Shown here: positions 18,895-28,022 of the stretch, one piece after another
How positions within the stretch are numbered: position 1 is the first letter of the stretch
Layout of the letters: each line of letters begins with the position of its first letter
NCBI GenBank assembly: GCA_028696075.1
Contig: JAQVHS010000008.1
Coordinates: forward strand, 1 to 58,412
Direction: 5' to 3'
From: Candidatus Gastranaerophilales bacterium
GTDB lineage: Bacteria; Cyanobacteriota; Vampirovibrionia; Gastranaerophilales; JAILCC01
DNA: 58,412 nt
Program-made: the position numbers and the translations under genes
Notes under the pieces: generated by a model
What the model was told of the DNA's origin: nothing
Seen by the model: only the letters and a program-made list of their open reading frames with translations
Databases searched by the model: none

Positions 18895-19524
18895 TTAATG
18901 AGCCTTATTTCTCAACTCAAGCAATTTGTCTGTTTCTTCTTTTGCTAAAAAAGTCATATTCCCCAGTTGTTTAGCATCCAGATAAACCTGAGCAACATAT
19001 TCTATAGTATCCAGTTTATAAAAAGCATCGTCTAAAGTCTTGCCTGCAACTATTACCCCATGGTTTTTCAAAATAGCGGCATCAGAATGCTTGAGAGCAT
19101 TGCTTGCAGCTTCGGCTAATTCTATGGATGAAGGCATAAGATAATCTACTAAAGGTATTTCGCTGCCGAAAAGATAGGGAACTTCCGCTAATATAAATCC
19201 GCCTTCAAAAGCATTGCCGGCTACGGCAAATGCTGAAATTTTAGGAGCATGGCAGTGAATAATAGCATTTACATCCGGTCTTTTTTTATAAATATGCAAA
19301 TGCATGAGTTTTTCGGAAGAAGCTCTGGTTTTGCCCGCAAGCTGCTGCGCTTCAAAATCAAGTTCTATTAAATCATCTTTTTCTACTGTTTCAAGCGAAA
19401 ATCCCGACGGAGTAATTACAAAATGAGATGATTTGCGTATACTTATATTGCTTGAATAACCGGGAGAAAAACCCCGATTATAAACCTTTTTACAAATTCT
19501 GACTAAATCATCATAGTTCTTCAT
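18895..19524 (-). CDS. Class II aldolase/adducin family protein
   Basis: 209 residues, the size of L-fuculose-1-phosphate aldolase-like enzymes. The zinc-binding HCHAP motif (two His, around residue 95) and a later LKNHGVIV supply the metal ligands. GFSPGYSSNISIR and ITPSGFS fit the phosphate-binding part. It cleaves or forms a C-C bond in a phosphorylated sugar; the exact substrate (fuculose, ribulose or methylthioribulose phosphate) is not clear. It is in a minus-strand run with the sigma factor and flhB, a context that does not suggest a pathway. Confidence 0.82.
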   Translation of the reverse strand: MKNYDDLVRICKKVYNRGFSPGYSSNISIRKSSHFVITPSGFSLETVEKDDLIELDFEAQQLAGKTRASSEKLMHLHIYKKRPDVNAIIHCHAPKISAFAVAGNAFEGGFILAEVPYLFGSEIPLVDYLMPSSIELAEAASNALKHSDAAILKNHGVIVAGKTLDDAFYKLDTIEYVAQVYLDAKQLGNMTFLAKEETDKLLELRNKAH

Positions 19525-20189
19525 TATAAATAACTTTCAAAATCCTTAGATTGCAAATATTCTCTTACATTATTGAGAGCGGCTTGTACAATTCTTGTTA
19601 CACGTGAGGATGATAAGCCTACAACAGTGGCTATTTCTTTGACCTGCATATTTCTGTAAAATCTGTATTCTACGATGGTTCTGTCTTTTTGGGGTAGTTT
19701 GGCGATGGCTTCTTTTATCAAACGGCTTAATTCTGTGAGTTCATATTGTTCATCGGGCTGGGCTCCGCTGTCTTTTAAGAAGTCAAACGGAGAATCGTTA
19801 TCAGATGAGTCCGCGGCAATACTGTCTATGGATAAAATGGTTTCGTAGATAGCTTCTCTGACTTTTTCGGGCGCTACATCTACTCCGTCTTGTGTTTCTG
19901 TATCTTCATTTGTTTTGGTTTGTTTGAAAGAATACCATTTATACCTGTTTCTCAGCTCATTTCTTATTGCCCACCTCACAGCGGTCGCCATGTAAGAAAT
20001 ATTATATTTTTTTAACTGCTCTTCTGTTTTATTCTTTATGAGAGCTTGTATACCTATAATACCGATACTTATCAACTCCTCCAGATCGACCATGTGCGAC
20101 GGAATGCGCCTATGCTCGACTTTGGCAACTTTTTCAATAAGTTCTATATAGCTTTTTATGTCAATTTTGCTCACTGTCTGATTTGTCAT
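19524..20189 (-). CDS. RNA polymerase sigma factor, FliA-like
   Basis: 221 residues, the size of sigma-28 type factors. Region 2 is seen around DLEELISIGIIGIQALI and YMATAVRWAIRNELRNRYKW. An acidic linker separates it from region 4 (LPQKDRTIVEYRFYRNM, then VKEIATVVGLSSSRVTRI, an HTH). GGAG precedes the ATG. Directly downstream of flhB, so the flagellar sigma FliA is the best guess, but region 2 is somewhat divergent and another alternative sigma is possible. Its end overlaps the aldolase start. Confidence 0.7.
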   Translation of the reverse strand: MTNQTVSKIDIKSYIELIEKVAKVEHRRIPSHMVDLEELISIGIIGIQALIKNKTEEQLKKYNISYMATAVRWAIRNELRNRYKWYSFKQTKTNEDTETQDGVDVAPEKVREAIYETILSIDSIAADSSDNDSPFDFLKDSGAQPDEQYELTELSRLIKEAIAKLPQKDRTIVEYRFYRNMQVKEIATVVGLSSSRVTRIVQAALNNVREYLQSKDFESYL

Positions 20190-20201
20190 TTTACTCCACT
20201 A

Positions 20202-21275
20202 TTACATTTTATCTATTTTTTTCGTTTTACGCAAATTATAAACAAATAATAGTATTTCTGCTATAGCTTTATAGAGTTCCGGCGGGATTTCACGGTTAAG
20301 TTCAACTACCCTGAAAACCGCTCTGGCAACGGGCGGGTTCTCTATTACGGGGATATTATGTTCTTTTGCAATTTCAATAATTCTTTTAGCTATAAGCTCT
20401 GTACCCTTTGCTATTAATTTCGGGGCTTGCATTTCTTCCGCCTCATATTTAAGCGCAACAGCGACATGAGTCGGGTTTGTAACTACAAAATCGGCGGTAG
20501 AAACAGAATCCATCATGCTTCTTTGCATCATTTGCTGGCGGCGCTGCCTCAGTGCTGCTTTAACATGGGGGTCGCCTTCCGAGTTTTTATACTCATCTTT
20601 TATTTCTTTAAAAGACATCTTTTGGTCCTTTAAGAACTTCATGCGCACTACCATATAATCTGCCGCTGAAATTGCAAGGAAAATTATACATGCCTTGACT
20701 ATAAAGTCCATTATTAATTTTCCGAATTCAAACAGAATAGCAAATCGATTATCTATTGCAACAAGGCTCAAAATTGTGGGAAAATGCTCCTTGTAAACAC
20801 TCCAGCCGACATAACCCAAAATAATAACTTTAAAAATATTCTTTACCAGCTCAAATGCTGTTTTTACCGAAAAAAGGTTTTTAAAATACTTGGTAGGGTT
20901 TAATTTATCAAACTTTGGTTCCAGCGGTTTAGTTGTAAAAATAGGACCGATTTGGATTAAATCGCCCAAAATTCCCATTAAAAACGCCATAATCAGGATA
21001 GGTCCCAAAATCAAAAATGTAGTTGTTATCACAGTAGTCAATATGTAGGTTGAACCTATATTTTCAACAGTTGCATTGGGAATTTGTTCGTATAGAAGCA
21101 CAAAAAGCTTTGAAATCTGATGCCAGGTAAATGGCGCAAGCGCATAAACCACGCTGAACATCACAAGCATAGCAACCGCCATAGAAAAGTCTTTGCTCTT
21201 TACAACCTGACCTTCTTTTTTTGCCCGCTGAAGCTTTTGAGGGGTTGCCTCAAACTGTTTGTCTTCATCACCCAT
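20202..21275 (-). CDS. flhB: Flagellar/type III export switch protein FlhB
   Basis: 357 residues. An N-terminal EATPQKLQRAKKEGQVVKS stretch, four hydrophobic segments (about 32-50, 76-108, 145-165, 190-215) and the cytoplasmic domain with the self-cleaving NPTH motif at residues 267-270. It switches export specificity from rod/hook to filament substrates. FlhB and a FliA-like sigma are the only flagellar genes in the window, so whether a full flagellum is made cannot be judged here. YscU-type homologs are possible, but the sequence is FlhB-like. Confidence 0.9.
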   Translation of the reverse strand: MGDEDKQFEATPQKLQRAKKEGQVVKSKDFSMAVAMLVMFSVVYALAPFTWHQISKLFVLLYEQIPNATVENIGSTYILTTVITTTFLILGPILIMAFLMGILGDLIQIGPIFTTKPLEPKFDKLNPTKYFKNLFSVKTAFELVKNIFKVIILGYVGWSVYKEHFPTILSLVAIDNRFAILFEFGKLIMDFIVKACIIFLAISAADYMVVRMKFLKDQKMSFKEIKDEYKNSEGDPHVKAALRQRRQQMMQRSMMDSVSTADFVVTNPTHVAVALKYEAEEMQAPKLIAKGTELIAKRIIEIAKEHNIPVIENPPVARAVFRVVELNREIPPELYKAIAEILLFVYNLRKTKKIDKM

Positions 21276-21362
21276 ATTGTCGGCCTAACTATTCCTTCTT
21301 TTATTATTATAATTCAAATTTGATATAAGACAAATTGGGCGCGATATGTCAGGGCGGGTTTT

Positions 21363-21402
21363 TAAGTTTAAGAGGCGAAGAGCTTAACAGCTGAGCGGCT
21401 GC
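21363..21402. repeat. Fragment of the dispersed octamer-type repeat
   Basis: The gap between flhB and gdhA holds a stretch whose complement reads like CTCAGCTGTTAAGCTCTTCGC and then CTCTTAAACTTA. The same word pattern dominates 25682-25750, 43264-43320 and 57580-58412. Confidence 0.55.
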
Positions 21403-21413
21403 ATTTTTGTCTT

Positions 21414-22814
<1,401 letters not shown>

Positions 22815-22857
22815 TTATTTTAAACACAGAAAAATAATTACTTTTTTAAAATACGCC

Positions 22858-22886
22858 TTGACTTATAAGTATATCTTTAATACCAT
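22858..22886 (+). promoter_or_regulatory. Possible rpmH promoter
   Basis: TTGACT at 22858-22863 and TACCAT at 22881-22886 with a 17-base spacer, 40 bases before rpmH. The -35 is good; the -10 is poor. Confidence 0.4.
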
Positions 22887-22925
22887 GAGTTCTCAGGACG
22901 CAACTAATTAATTTGGAGCAATAAA

Positions 22926-23078
22926 ATGAAACGCACGTTAGAAGGAACAAAGAGAAAAAGACAAAAAACCAGCGGTTTCAGGGCAAGAATGGAAACCCCG
23001 GGCGGACAGGAAGTTCTTAACAGACGCAGAGCAAAAGGCCGCCATAAAATAGCTATTACAGCTAAAGAAAGAGCTTAG
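22926..23078 (+). CDS. rpmH: 50S ribosomal protein L34
   Basis: 50 residues: [18 protein letters not shown] at the start and [10 protein letters not shown] near the end, the L34 signature, with a six-residue extension (ITAKERA end). A GGAG site precedes the ATG. It is followed by a hairpin and then rnpA, the standard order in bacteria. Short and very basic; structural protein of the large subunit. Confidence 0.97.
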   Translation: MKRTLEGTKRKRQKTSGFRARMETPGGQEVLNRRRAKGRHKIAITAKERA

Positions 23079-23080
23079 TT

Positions 23081-23107
23081 AAAAACCCTGATTTCTCAGG
23101 GTTTTTT
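23081..23107 (+). terminator. Intrinsic terminator or attenuator between rpmH and rnpA
   Basis: AAAAACCCTGA and TCAGGGTTTTT form an 11-bp stem around a four-base loop, ending in a run of T. It would let L34 be made in excess over RnpA. Confidence 0.8.
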
Positions 23108-23135
23108 AAATTCCAATTTAATTTTTGAGGGAATA

Positions 23136-23501
23136 ATGTTAGCAAAAAAATACAGGCTGAAAAAAAATTTTGAATTCCGCATAACCTACCTTCAAAAGCA
23201 ATATACTCATTCAGGGCTTTGTTCGCTCAATATCGGCAAAGCTAAACCCGATGAAGCATATACGACAAGAGTTGCTTTTGTGGTTTCTAAAAAAATTGAT
23301 AAGCGCGCTTCAAAAAGAAATCTCATTAAACGCAGAATGAGAGAAGCTTACAGGAGTTTTTTGCAGGATGAAAACTTTGATTTTCAAAGATGGAAGACCA
23401 TGATTTTTATGGCAAAAAAAGAATGTTTAAATGCCGATTTTTTTCAAATCAAAAATTCAATGCTAGAATGTATAAAAAAGGCATTAAAAAAATATGATTA
23501 A
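23136..23501 (+). CDS. rnpA: Ribonuclease P protein component
   Basis: 121 residues. Protein cofactor of RNase P in tRNA 5' processing. The RNR motif region [18 protein letters not shown] (around residues 68-85) is intact, as is the N-terminal [15 protein letters not shown]-type site precedes the ATG. It overlaps yidD by eight bases. Confidence 0.93.
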   Translation: MLAKKYRLKKNFEFRITYLQKQYTHSGLCSLNIGKAKPDEAYTTRVAFVVSKKIDKRASKRNLIKRRMREAYRSFLQDENFDFQRWKTMIFMAKKECLNADFFQIKNSMLECIKKALKKYD

Positions 23502-23703
23502 GTCATTTTTGTTGTTTCTTATTGAAATTTATCAGAAAATATCACGTTTTACACCGAAAAACTGCCGCTTTTACCCGACATGTTCGCAGTATACAAAAGA
23601 GGCGATAGTTAAATACGGTATTTTTAAAGGCGGTTGGCTTGGTATAAAGCGCATTTGCAAATGCCATCCTTTTCACTCCGGCGGTTATGACCCTGTGCCG
23701 TAG
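23494..23703 (+). CDS. yidD: Membrane protein insertion efficiency factor YidD
   Basis: 69 residues with the family core: [20 protein letters not shown], then [10 protein letters not shown], ending [20 protein letters not shown]. An amphipathic N-terminal segment associates with the membrane. In most bacteria yidC follows; here the next gene is a Fic protein, so the usual rpmH-rnpA-yidD-yidC order is broken. Confidence 0.95.
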   Translation: MIKSFLLFLIEIYQKISRFTPKNCRFYPTCSQYTKEAIVKYGIFKGGWLGIKRICKCHPFHSGGYDPVP

Positions 23704-23884
23704 TGTAAGTATTCTGCTTGTCTTCATACGGGCTGCGTCACGTTTTGATATTATCGAATTTTATCACAAGCTATCAAAATTAGCCAATCGCAAGGCTTTT
23801 AGGCTAATACAATTATTTGTATAGTTAAGTTTCAAAAGTTAAAGTTAATTATGAATTTGAAATAATGCAACAATTTTTGTACCC

Positions 23885-23928
23885 TTATTTCAAATTCAAT
23901 TGTGAAATTGAAATAAGTATGTTATAAT
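23885..23928 (+). promoter_or_regulatory. Palindromic operator over the fic promoter
   Basis: TTATTTCAAATTC (23885-23897) and GAAATTGAAATAA (23904-23916) are near-perfect inverted copies, 12 of 13, around a six-base centre. A third half-site, GAATTTGAAATAA, lies at 23853-23865 and is the exact inverse of the first. TTGTGA (23900-23905) and TATAAT (23923-23928) form a 17-spaced promoter inside this arrangement. The leader also has a GTTGGG/CCCAAC hairpin (23948-23966). The rest of the 23704-23986 gap holds two more inverted repeats (TTTTGATA/TATCAAAA, ATTAGCC/GGCTAAT), no gene. Confidence 0.6.
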
Positions 23929-23986
23929 AAATATATTATTTCAGCAGGTTGGGATTTCTACCCCAACGACCAATATAGGAGTAGCG

Positions 23987-25129
23987 GTGAATAAAAGAGC
24001 AGGAGCATATAAAACAAACTTATCTGCTGAAGCAGCTTATAAATCCTTTATGCCGGCGCCCCTGCCACCTAATCCTGCAATTGAATTGGATAATATAACA
24101 ATAGAACTACTTGTTAACGCAAACAAGCAAATAGCTTTACTTGAAGGGCTTGCCCAACGCATACCAAATGTGAACCTTTTTGTATCTATGTATGTACGAA
24201 AAGAAGCGTTAATGTCCTCACAGATTGAAGGCACTCAGGCAACTCTTGAAGATGTCTTAGACCCTATGCTTGAAAAAAACACTAACCGACCTGTGAGTGA
24301 CGTTATTAATTACATTAAGGCGACTGATTTTGCGGTGGACAGATTAAAAGAGCTGCCGCTTTGTAATCGTTTAATTAAAGAAGCTCATGAAGTTTTAATG
24401 TCAGGTGTCCGTGGACAAGAAAAGAATCCCGGCGAATTTCGTCATTCACAAAACTGGATAGGTTCGGCAGGCAGCACTTTAAAAAAATCCAGCTTTATTC
24501 CACCATCACCGGAAGATATGATTCAGGCTATGTCTGACCTGGAGAAGTATATAAATGCTGACGATGAGTTTGATGTTCTTATTCGTGCCGCTCTTATACA
24601 TTATCAGTTTGAAACGATTCACCCTTTCCTTGACGGTAACGGCAGAATTGGACGCTTGTTGATTACATTGTTTTTTATGGAACAAAAAATATTAACCACG
24701 CCTGCACTGTATATTTCATACTTCTTAAAAAAGAATCGTATTGAATATTATGATTGCATGACGGAAGTCAGAACTAAAGGCAATTATGAACAATGGGTTA
24801 AATTCTTTCTGCAAGCAGTCTATGAGTCTGCTAAGGACGCTACAGAAGCGATTGACAAGCTGAATGCCTTGCATGATAAGAATTGCATGGCTATTGAAAG
24901 GATGGGGCGCAGTGCTAAAACGACGATGCAGTTGTTTACTTATCTGGAAACAAACCCCATTATCGATATACAAAAGACTGCTAATGACTTAGGTATAGCT
25001 TTTAATACCATATCAAATGCGGTGAAACGGTTGTGTGATTTAGGCGTCTTAGAGCAAACATCCACCCAAAGCCGTAACAGAACTTTTGCTTACAAAGAAT
25101 ATCTTGATATTTTGCGAGAAGGAACGTAG
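23987..25129 (+). CDS. Fic family protein with N-terminal inhibitory motif and C-terminal HTH
   Basis: 380 residues from a GTG preceded by AGGAG. Fic enzymes transfer AMP or another nucleotide group to target proteins. The active motif HPFLDGNGRIGR is at residues 212-223 with all key residues. An inhibitory (S/T)xxxE(G/N) motif, SSQIEG, is at 77-82, so this is a class II Fic with its own N-terminal brake. The C-terminal 80 residues look like a winged-helix domain (TANDLGIAFNTISNAVKRL), which could bind the palindromes upstream and autoregulate. No antitoxin gene is nearby. It is followed by the tRNA-Pro repeat array, so it may be an acquired gene. Confidence 0.92.
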   Translation: MNKRAGAYKTNLSAEAAYKSFMPAPLPPNPAIELDNITIELLVNANKQIALLEGLAQRIPNVNLFVSMYVRKEALMSSQIEGTQATLEDVLDPMLEKNTNRPVSDVINYIKATDFAVDRLKELPLCNRLIKEAHEVLMSGVRGQEKNPGEFRHSQNWIGSAGSTLKKSSFIPPSPEDMIQAMSDLEKYINADDEFDVLIRAALIHYQFETIHPFLDGNGRIGRLLITLFFMEQKILTTPALYISYFLKKNRIEYYDCMTEVRTKGNYEQWVKFFLQAVYESAKDATEAIDKLNALHDKNCMAIERMGRSAKTTMQLFTYLETNPIIDIQKTANDLGIAFNTISNAVKRLCDLGVLEQTSTQSRNRTFAYKEYLDILREGT

Positions 25130-25154
25130 ACCTATATAAATCAACCGTTTTACT

Positions 25155-25283
25155 TTAGGTCAAACTTTGCACCAATTCTTTTAAGTTAGTTATTTCTATA
25201 TCTAAGTTAATTTTATTTATGTCGTTTTCTTCATGTGAATTGATTGTTCTTATAGCCTGTTCGGCTGAATTAATATTTTGACT
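25155..25283 (-). pseudogene. Possible gene remnant cut by the tandem repeat
   Basis: Minus frame open through about 42 codons, ending INKINLDIEITNLKELVQSL before a stop at 25155. Composition looks coding and helical, but no start codon lies outside the repeat array, so it may be the tail of a lost small gene. No family recognised. Weak evidence. Confidence 0.2.
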
Positions 25284-25607
25284 AACGACAGGCTTCCCGA
25301 CCCTGGGAGGGAATAGCAGCTTGTCTGCATATAGGTTCAAATCCTGTTTTACAAAAAAGAGCCTTCTTTCGAAGACTCTTTTAAAGAATCGGAACGACAG
25401 GCTTCCCGAACCTGAGAGGGAATAGCAGCTTGTCTGCATATAGGTTCAAATCCTGTTTTACAAAAAAGAGCCTTCTTTCGAAGACTCTTTTAAAGAATCG
25501 GAACGACAGGCTTCCCGAACCTGAGAGGGAATAGCAGCTTGTCTGCATATAGGTTCAAATCCTGTTTTACAAAAAAGAGCCTTCTTTCGAAGACTCTTTT
25601 TAAAATT

Positions 25608-25611
<4 letters not shown>
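25284..25611. repeat. Three tandem 109-bp repeats derived from the 3' end of tRNA-Pro
   Basis: AACGACAGG recurs at 25284, 25393 and 25502, and again at 25612 in the real tRNA, spacing 109, 109 and 110. Copies two and three look identical; copy one differs by about two bases. On the minus strand each unit holds a T-arm-like CAGG..CCTG with a nine-base loop, the acceptor end CCTGTCGTTCCG, then the same terminator hairpin that follows the tRNA. On the plus strand each unit also holds GGTTCAAATCCTG, identical to the tRNA T-arm but inverted relative to the other end. Confidence 0.9.
25571..25601 (-). terminator. Terminator of tRNA-Pro, repeated in the array
   Basis: AAAGAG-C-CTTC and GAAG-A-CTCTTT stems around TTTC, with A/T runs on both sides, so it could stop transcription from either strand. 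The same hairpin is present in the other two repeat units (about 25353-25383 and 25462-25492). Confidence 0.75.
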
Positions 25612-25681
<70 letters not shown>

Positions 25682-25750
25682 TTAAGAAGCTAAGAAGTTG
25701 AGAAGGAAAGAAGCTGAGAGGGATGGCTAAAAGCTTAGCTTCTCAATACT
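25682..25750. repeat. Dispersed octamer-type repeat in the tRNA-Pro leader
   Basis: The complement reads CTCAGCTTCTT, CCTTCTCAACTTCTTAGC and CTTCTTAAC, the same degenerate eight-base word series seen at 57580-58412. The rest of the gap to uppS (25751-25851) holds only promoter-like AT-rich sequence. Confidence 0.6.
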
Positions 25751-25851
25751 TCAATCTTATCACTACATTTTCAGTAACTAAAGTACAGCTATTATAACAA
25801 CAAAACAATAAATTTGAAAATATTTATTTCTTATTATATGATTTCTTTATT

Positions 25852-26607
25852 ATGACAGTATTAGGTACAAAAACTGATAATAACTTACAATTAAAAGAAT
25901 TGGTCGAAAGCAGCGGACTTGAACATATTGCTGTAATTATGGACGGTAACCGCCGTTGGGCGAAAAAACGCTTTTTGCCCACAGCCGCCGGACACAGCGA
26001 AGGAGTGAAGGCACTCAAGCGTTTGGTAAGGTTTTCTCATACCCTAGGCATAAAAAATATTACCGTTTACGCTTTTTCTACCGAAAATTGGGGCAGACAA
26101 CAAGAAGAAGTGGATTTTTTAATGGAATTGCTTGCCCGAACAGTAAGGCATGAACTTTCAGAATTGTACGAAGAAAATGTTAAAATAAGCTTTATCGGCG
26201 ATTTAACACGTTTTTCAGACAAATTAAGAAACATTTTAGACGATGCAATGGCAAGGACACGGAATAATACGGGTATTACCTTGCAAATAGCCATTAACTA
26301 CGGCTCAAGAGATGAACTGAAAAATGCCGTTACCGCTATTGCGCAGCAGATAAAAACAGGCAAACTTATGCCCGATGATATAACCGAGCAGACAATCTCT
26401 GATAACCTTTATACAAAAGGGATTAAAGACCCTGATTTGTTAATAAGGACGGGCGGCGAAATGCGCATAAGCAACTATTTATTGTGGCAGGTAGCTTATA
26501 GTGAATTTTTTGTTACACAGACGCTTTGGCCTGATTTTGACAAGGATGATATGGCAGAAGCCATACAGGCGTTTGCTTTGCGCCATAGAAGATTTGGGAA
26601 AGATTAA
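25852..26607 (+). CDS. uppS: Undecaprenyl (polyprenyl) diphosphate synthase
   Basis: 251 residues. Cis-prenyltransferase making the C55 lipid carrier for peptidoglycan and surface polymers, including the CsaB-WecG substrate. HIAVIMDGNRRWA (25-37, catalytic Asp31), TVYAFSTENWGR and the C-terminal DPDLLIRTGGEMRISNYLLWQ with the basic/Glu residues are all present. No clear ribosome binding site before the ATG at 25852, so the start is less sure than the identity. Overlaps rdgB by one base. Confidence 0.95.
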   Translation: MTVLGTKTDNNLQLKELVESSGLEHIAVIMDGNRRWAKKRFLPTAAGHSEGVKALKRLVRFSHTLGIKNITVYAFSTENWGRQQEEVDFLMELLARTVRHELSELYEENVKISFIGDLTRFSDKLRNILDDAMARTRNNTGITLQIAINYGSRDELKNAVTAIAQQIKTGKLMPDDITEQTISDNLYTKGIKDPDLLIRTGGEMRISNYLLWQVAYSEFFVTQTLWPDFDKDDMAEAIQAFALRHRRFGKD

Positions 26608-27197
26608 TGAGAAGTCTTGTATTTGCTACTTCTAACGAGCATAAAATCTACGAAGTGCAATCAAAATTTGATTATGAAAAACAAAATGTTGAAATCATCC
26701 CTGTGACACAACCGTTTGACCCTGATGAAAACGGCAAAAACTTTCTCGAAAATGCCTATATAAAGGCTTTTGAAGCTGCCAAAATTATGGGAGCGCCTGC
26801 TTTTGCGGATGATTCAGGGCTTTGTGTGGAAGCTTTGGGCGGTTTGCCGGGTATTCAGAGCGCAAGATATGCGCCTACAAGAGATGAAAAAATTGCTAAA
26901 TTATTAAATGCGCTAAAGGATTTTACCGACGAAAAAGACCGTAAGGCGTGCTTTAACTGCGCAATTTCGCTTGTTACGCCTGCAGGTGAGGAGCTGTTTT
27001 CAACCGAAGGCAGTTGCAGCGGCTATATTATCAAAGAGCTTCATGGTACGCACGGATTTGGCTATGACCCTGTTTTTTATGTCAAGGAGTATGATAAAAC
27101 TTTTGCGGAACTTGACATCGATGTAAAAAATAGGATAAGTCATCGTGCGATTGCTTTAAATAATTTTATAAATTTTATAAAAAATAACAAAAATTAA
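26607..27197 (+). CDS. rdgB: XTP/dITP pyrophosphatase (Ham1/RdgB family)
   Basis: 196 residues. Removes non-canonical purine nucleotides such as dITP and XTP. Family motifs: LVFATSNEHKIYEV, then FADDSGLCVEALGGLPGIQSAR and GFGYDPVFY, with SHRAIAL near the end. Starts within the uppS stop codon, so the two are cotranscribed. The stop lies at the edge of an 825-base gene-poor gap. Confidence 0.95.
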   Translation: MRSLVFATSNEHKIYEVQSKFDYEKQNVEIIPVTQPFDPDENGKNFLENAYIKAFEAAKIMGAPAFADDSGLCVEALGGLPGIQSARYAPTRDEKIAKLLNALKDFTDEKDRKACFNCAISLVTPAGEELFSTEGSCSGYIIKELHGTHGFGYDPVFYVKEYDKTFAELDIDVKNRISHRAIALNNFINFIKNNKN

Positions 27198-27214
27198 CAA
27201 AAAAGCACTAAAAT

Positions 27215-27396
27215 CAATGGTTTCTGAGAGGTCTGAAATACATGCCTGGCATGCCTTTTGGGGATTGAAATCATGAAAACCCATGTTGCTGTAAACAAAC
27301 AGGCATAAGGGTACAGCCAAAAAACGCTCATGGTTTCATGTTCGGGCAATTGTTTAGAAATGTAATAATAGCAAGGGTTTTGCTTGCAAAATTTTT
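27215..27396 (+). ncRNA. Possible structured non-coding RNA
   Basis: A gene-free stretch with compatible helices: CATGAAAACCCATG (27272-27285) against CATGGTTTCATG (27329-27340); inside it GCTGTA (27288-27293) against TACAGC (27312-27317); the loop CAGGCAT (27300-27306) is the exact complement of ATGCCTG (27242-27248), a possible pseudoknot; TTTCT and AGAAA could close the ends. A GCAAG/CTTGC hairpin (27371-27387) followed by a T run could end it. About 180 nt long. No known family recognised; 6S RNA is the nearest in size but its motifs are not clear. The minus-strand open frame here looks like a shadow. Confidence 0.35.
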
Positions 27397-27524
27397 CTGT
27401 ACGGATATAATCTTTATATTGAAGAAAATAAATCAAAACTGCACGATTTTAATTCTACTTTTTAGTTGTTAAAAGCGTCCGCAAAAAACAATGTAAATAA
27501 TGGTAGTTATATAAATGATTTTTT

Positions 27525-27600
27525 CATAGAAAGCTGAAACCCTCTCAGGGTTCAGTTAAACGTGGAAATTTTCAGAGGAAATCGTGTAAGCTTTTCGCTA
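27525..27600 (+). promoter_or_regulatory. Structured leader upstream of the Cys-rich micro-gene
   Basis: CTGA/TCAG plus ACCCT/AGGGT (27534-27555) form a strong hairpin with a bulged A. ATTTTC/GGAAAT (27568-27582) forms a second one, flanked by two CGTG words, and AAAG/CTTT (27530-27533, 27591-27594) could close the pair. No riboswitch class recognised. The rest of 27397-27655 has nothing I can name. Confidence 0.3.
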
Positions 27601-27655
27601 AAAAAGGGTTGTTGATAGATTTGGTCTCAAAATGGGATTTGGAGGAATGTAACCG

Positions 27656-27877
27656 GTGATTAGATTGAGGGATTTTGGGAGAAATGCTTCGGTTCGTAGA
27701 TGGACTAGTATAGCTATGGATTGTTATTCAAGAGGGTGTGTATGCAGCGGCTGTTTTTATAATGACTTTTTTAAAGACAGTCCCCAGCGTTGCCAGATGA
27801 AATCAACTGTTTTAGAGCTTGTACGGGTGTTGGGAAAACCTACAAACGCTAAACATCCTGCTCAAATTTTGGATTGA
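27656..27877 (+). CDS. Cys-rich micro-protein
   Basis: 73 residues from a GTG with GGAGG ten bases before it; an internal ATG at 27716 would give 53 residues starting at MDCYSRGCVCSGC. The core CYSRGCVCSGCF followed by a Cys in RCQMKSTVLELVRVLGKP gives five cysteines spaced as if for metal or Fe-S binding, with an amphipathic helix after them. No family recognised with certainty. Lies alone between the putative RNA and the GGDEF gene, after a structured leader. 27878-28022 holds only AT-rich promoter-like sequence. Confidence 0.6.
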   Translation: MIRLRDFGRNASVRRWTSIAMDCYSRGCVCSGCFYNDFFKDSPQRCQMKSTVLELVRVLGKPTNAKHPAQILD

Positions 27878-28022
27878 TTTCAAATAAGCGTAAATATAAA
27901 CATTGCATGTGTATTGTACTTAATATTTTTGGTTATTTTACGTTCACTTTTTTATTGCTTTGTGTACTTTTTTGAAAAATCTGCTAAAATAGGAATGTTA
28001 AGTTATATAACATGGTGGAATT

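Noticed and set aside
25155-25439. Intact 94-aa minus-strand gene
   Set aside because: Its 5' half lies wholly in the tandem repeat; only a short non-repeat tail could be coding.
27215-27396. 6S RNA, SRP RNA or tmRNA at this place
   Set aside because: Size and a long central helix recall 6S, but the characteristic conserved segments were not found, nor any SRP or tmRNA signature.
27194-27436. Minus-strand 80-codon open frame in the rdgB downstream gap
   Set aside because: Covers the helix pairs of the putative RNA, has no good ribosome site and no recognisable family.
27480-27655. Known c-di-GMP riboswitch, given the nearby GGDEF gene
   Set aside because: Conserved core bases of either class were not found, and it precedes the micro-gene rather than the GGDEF gene.
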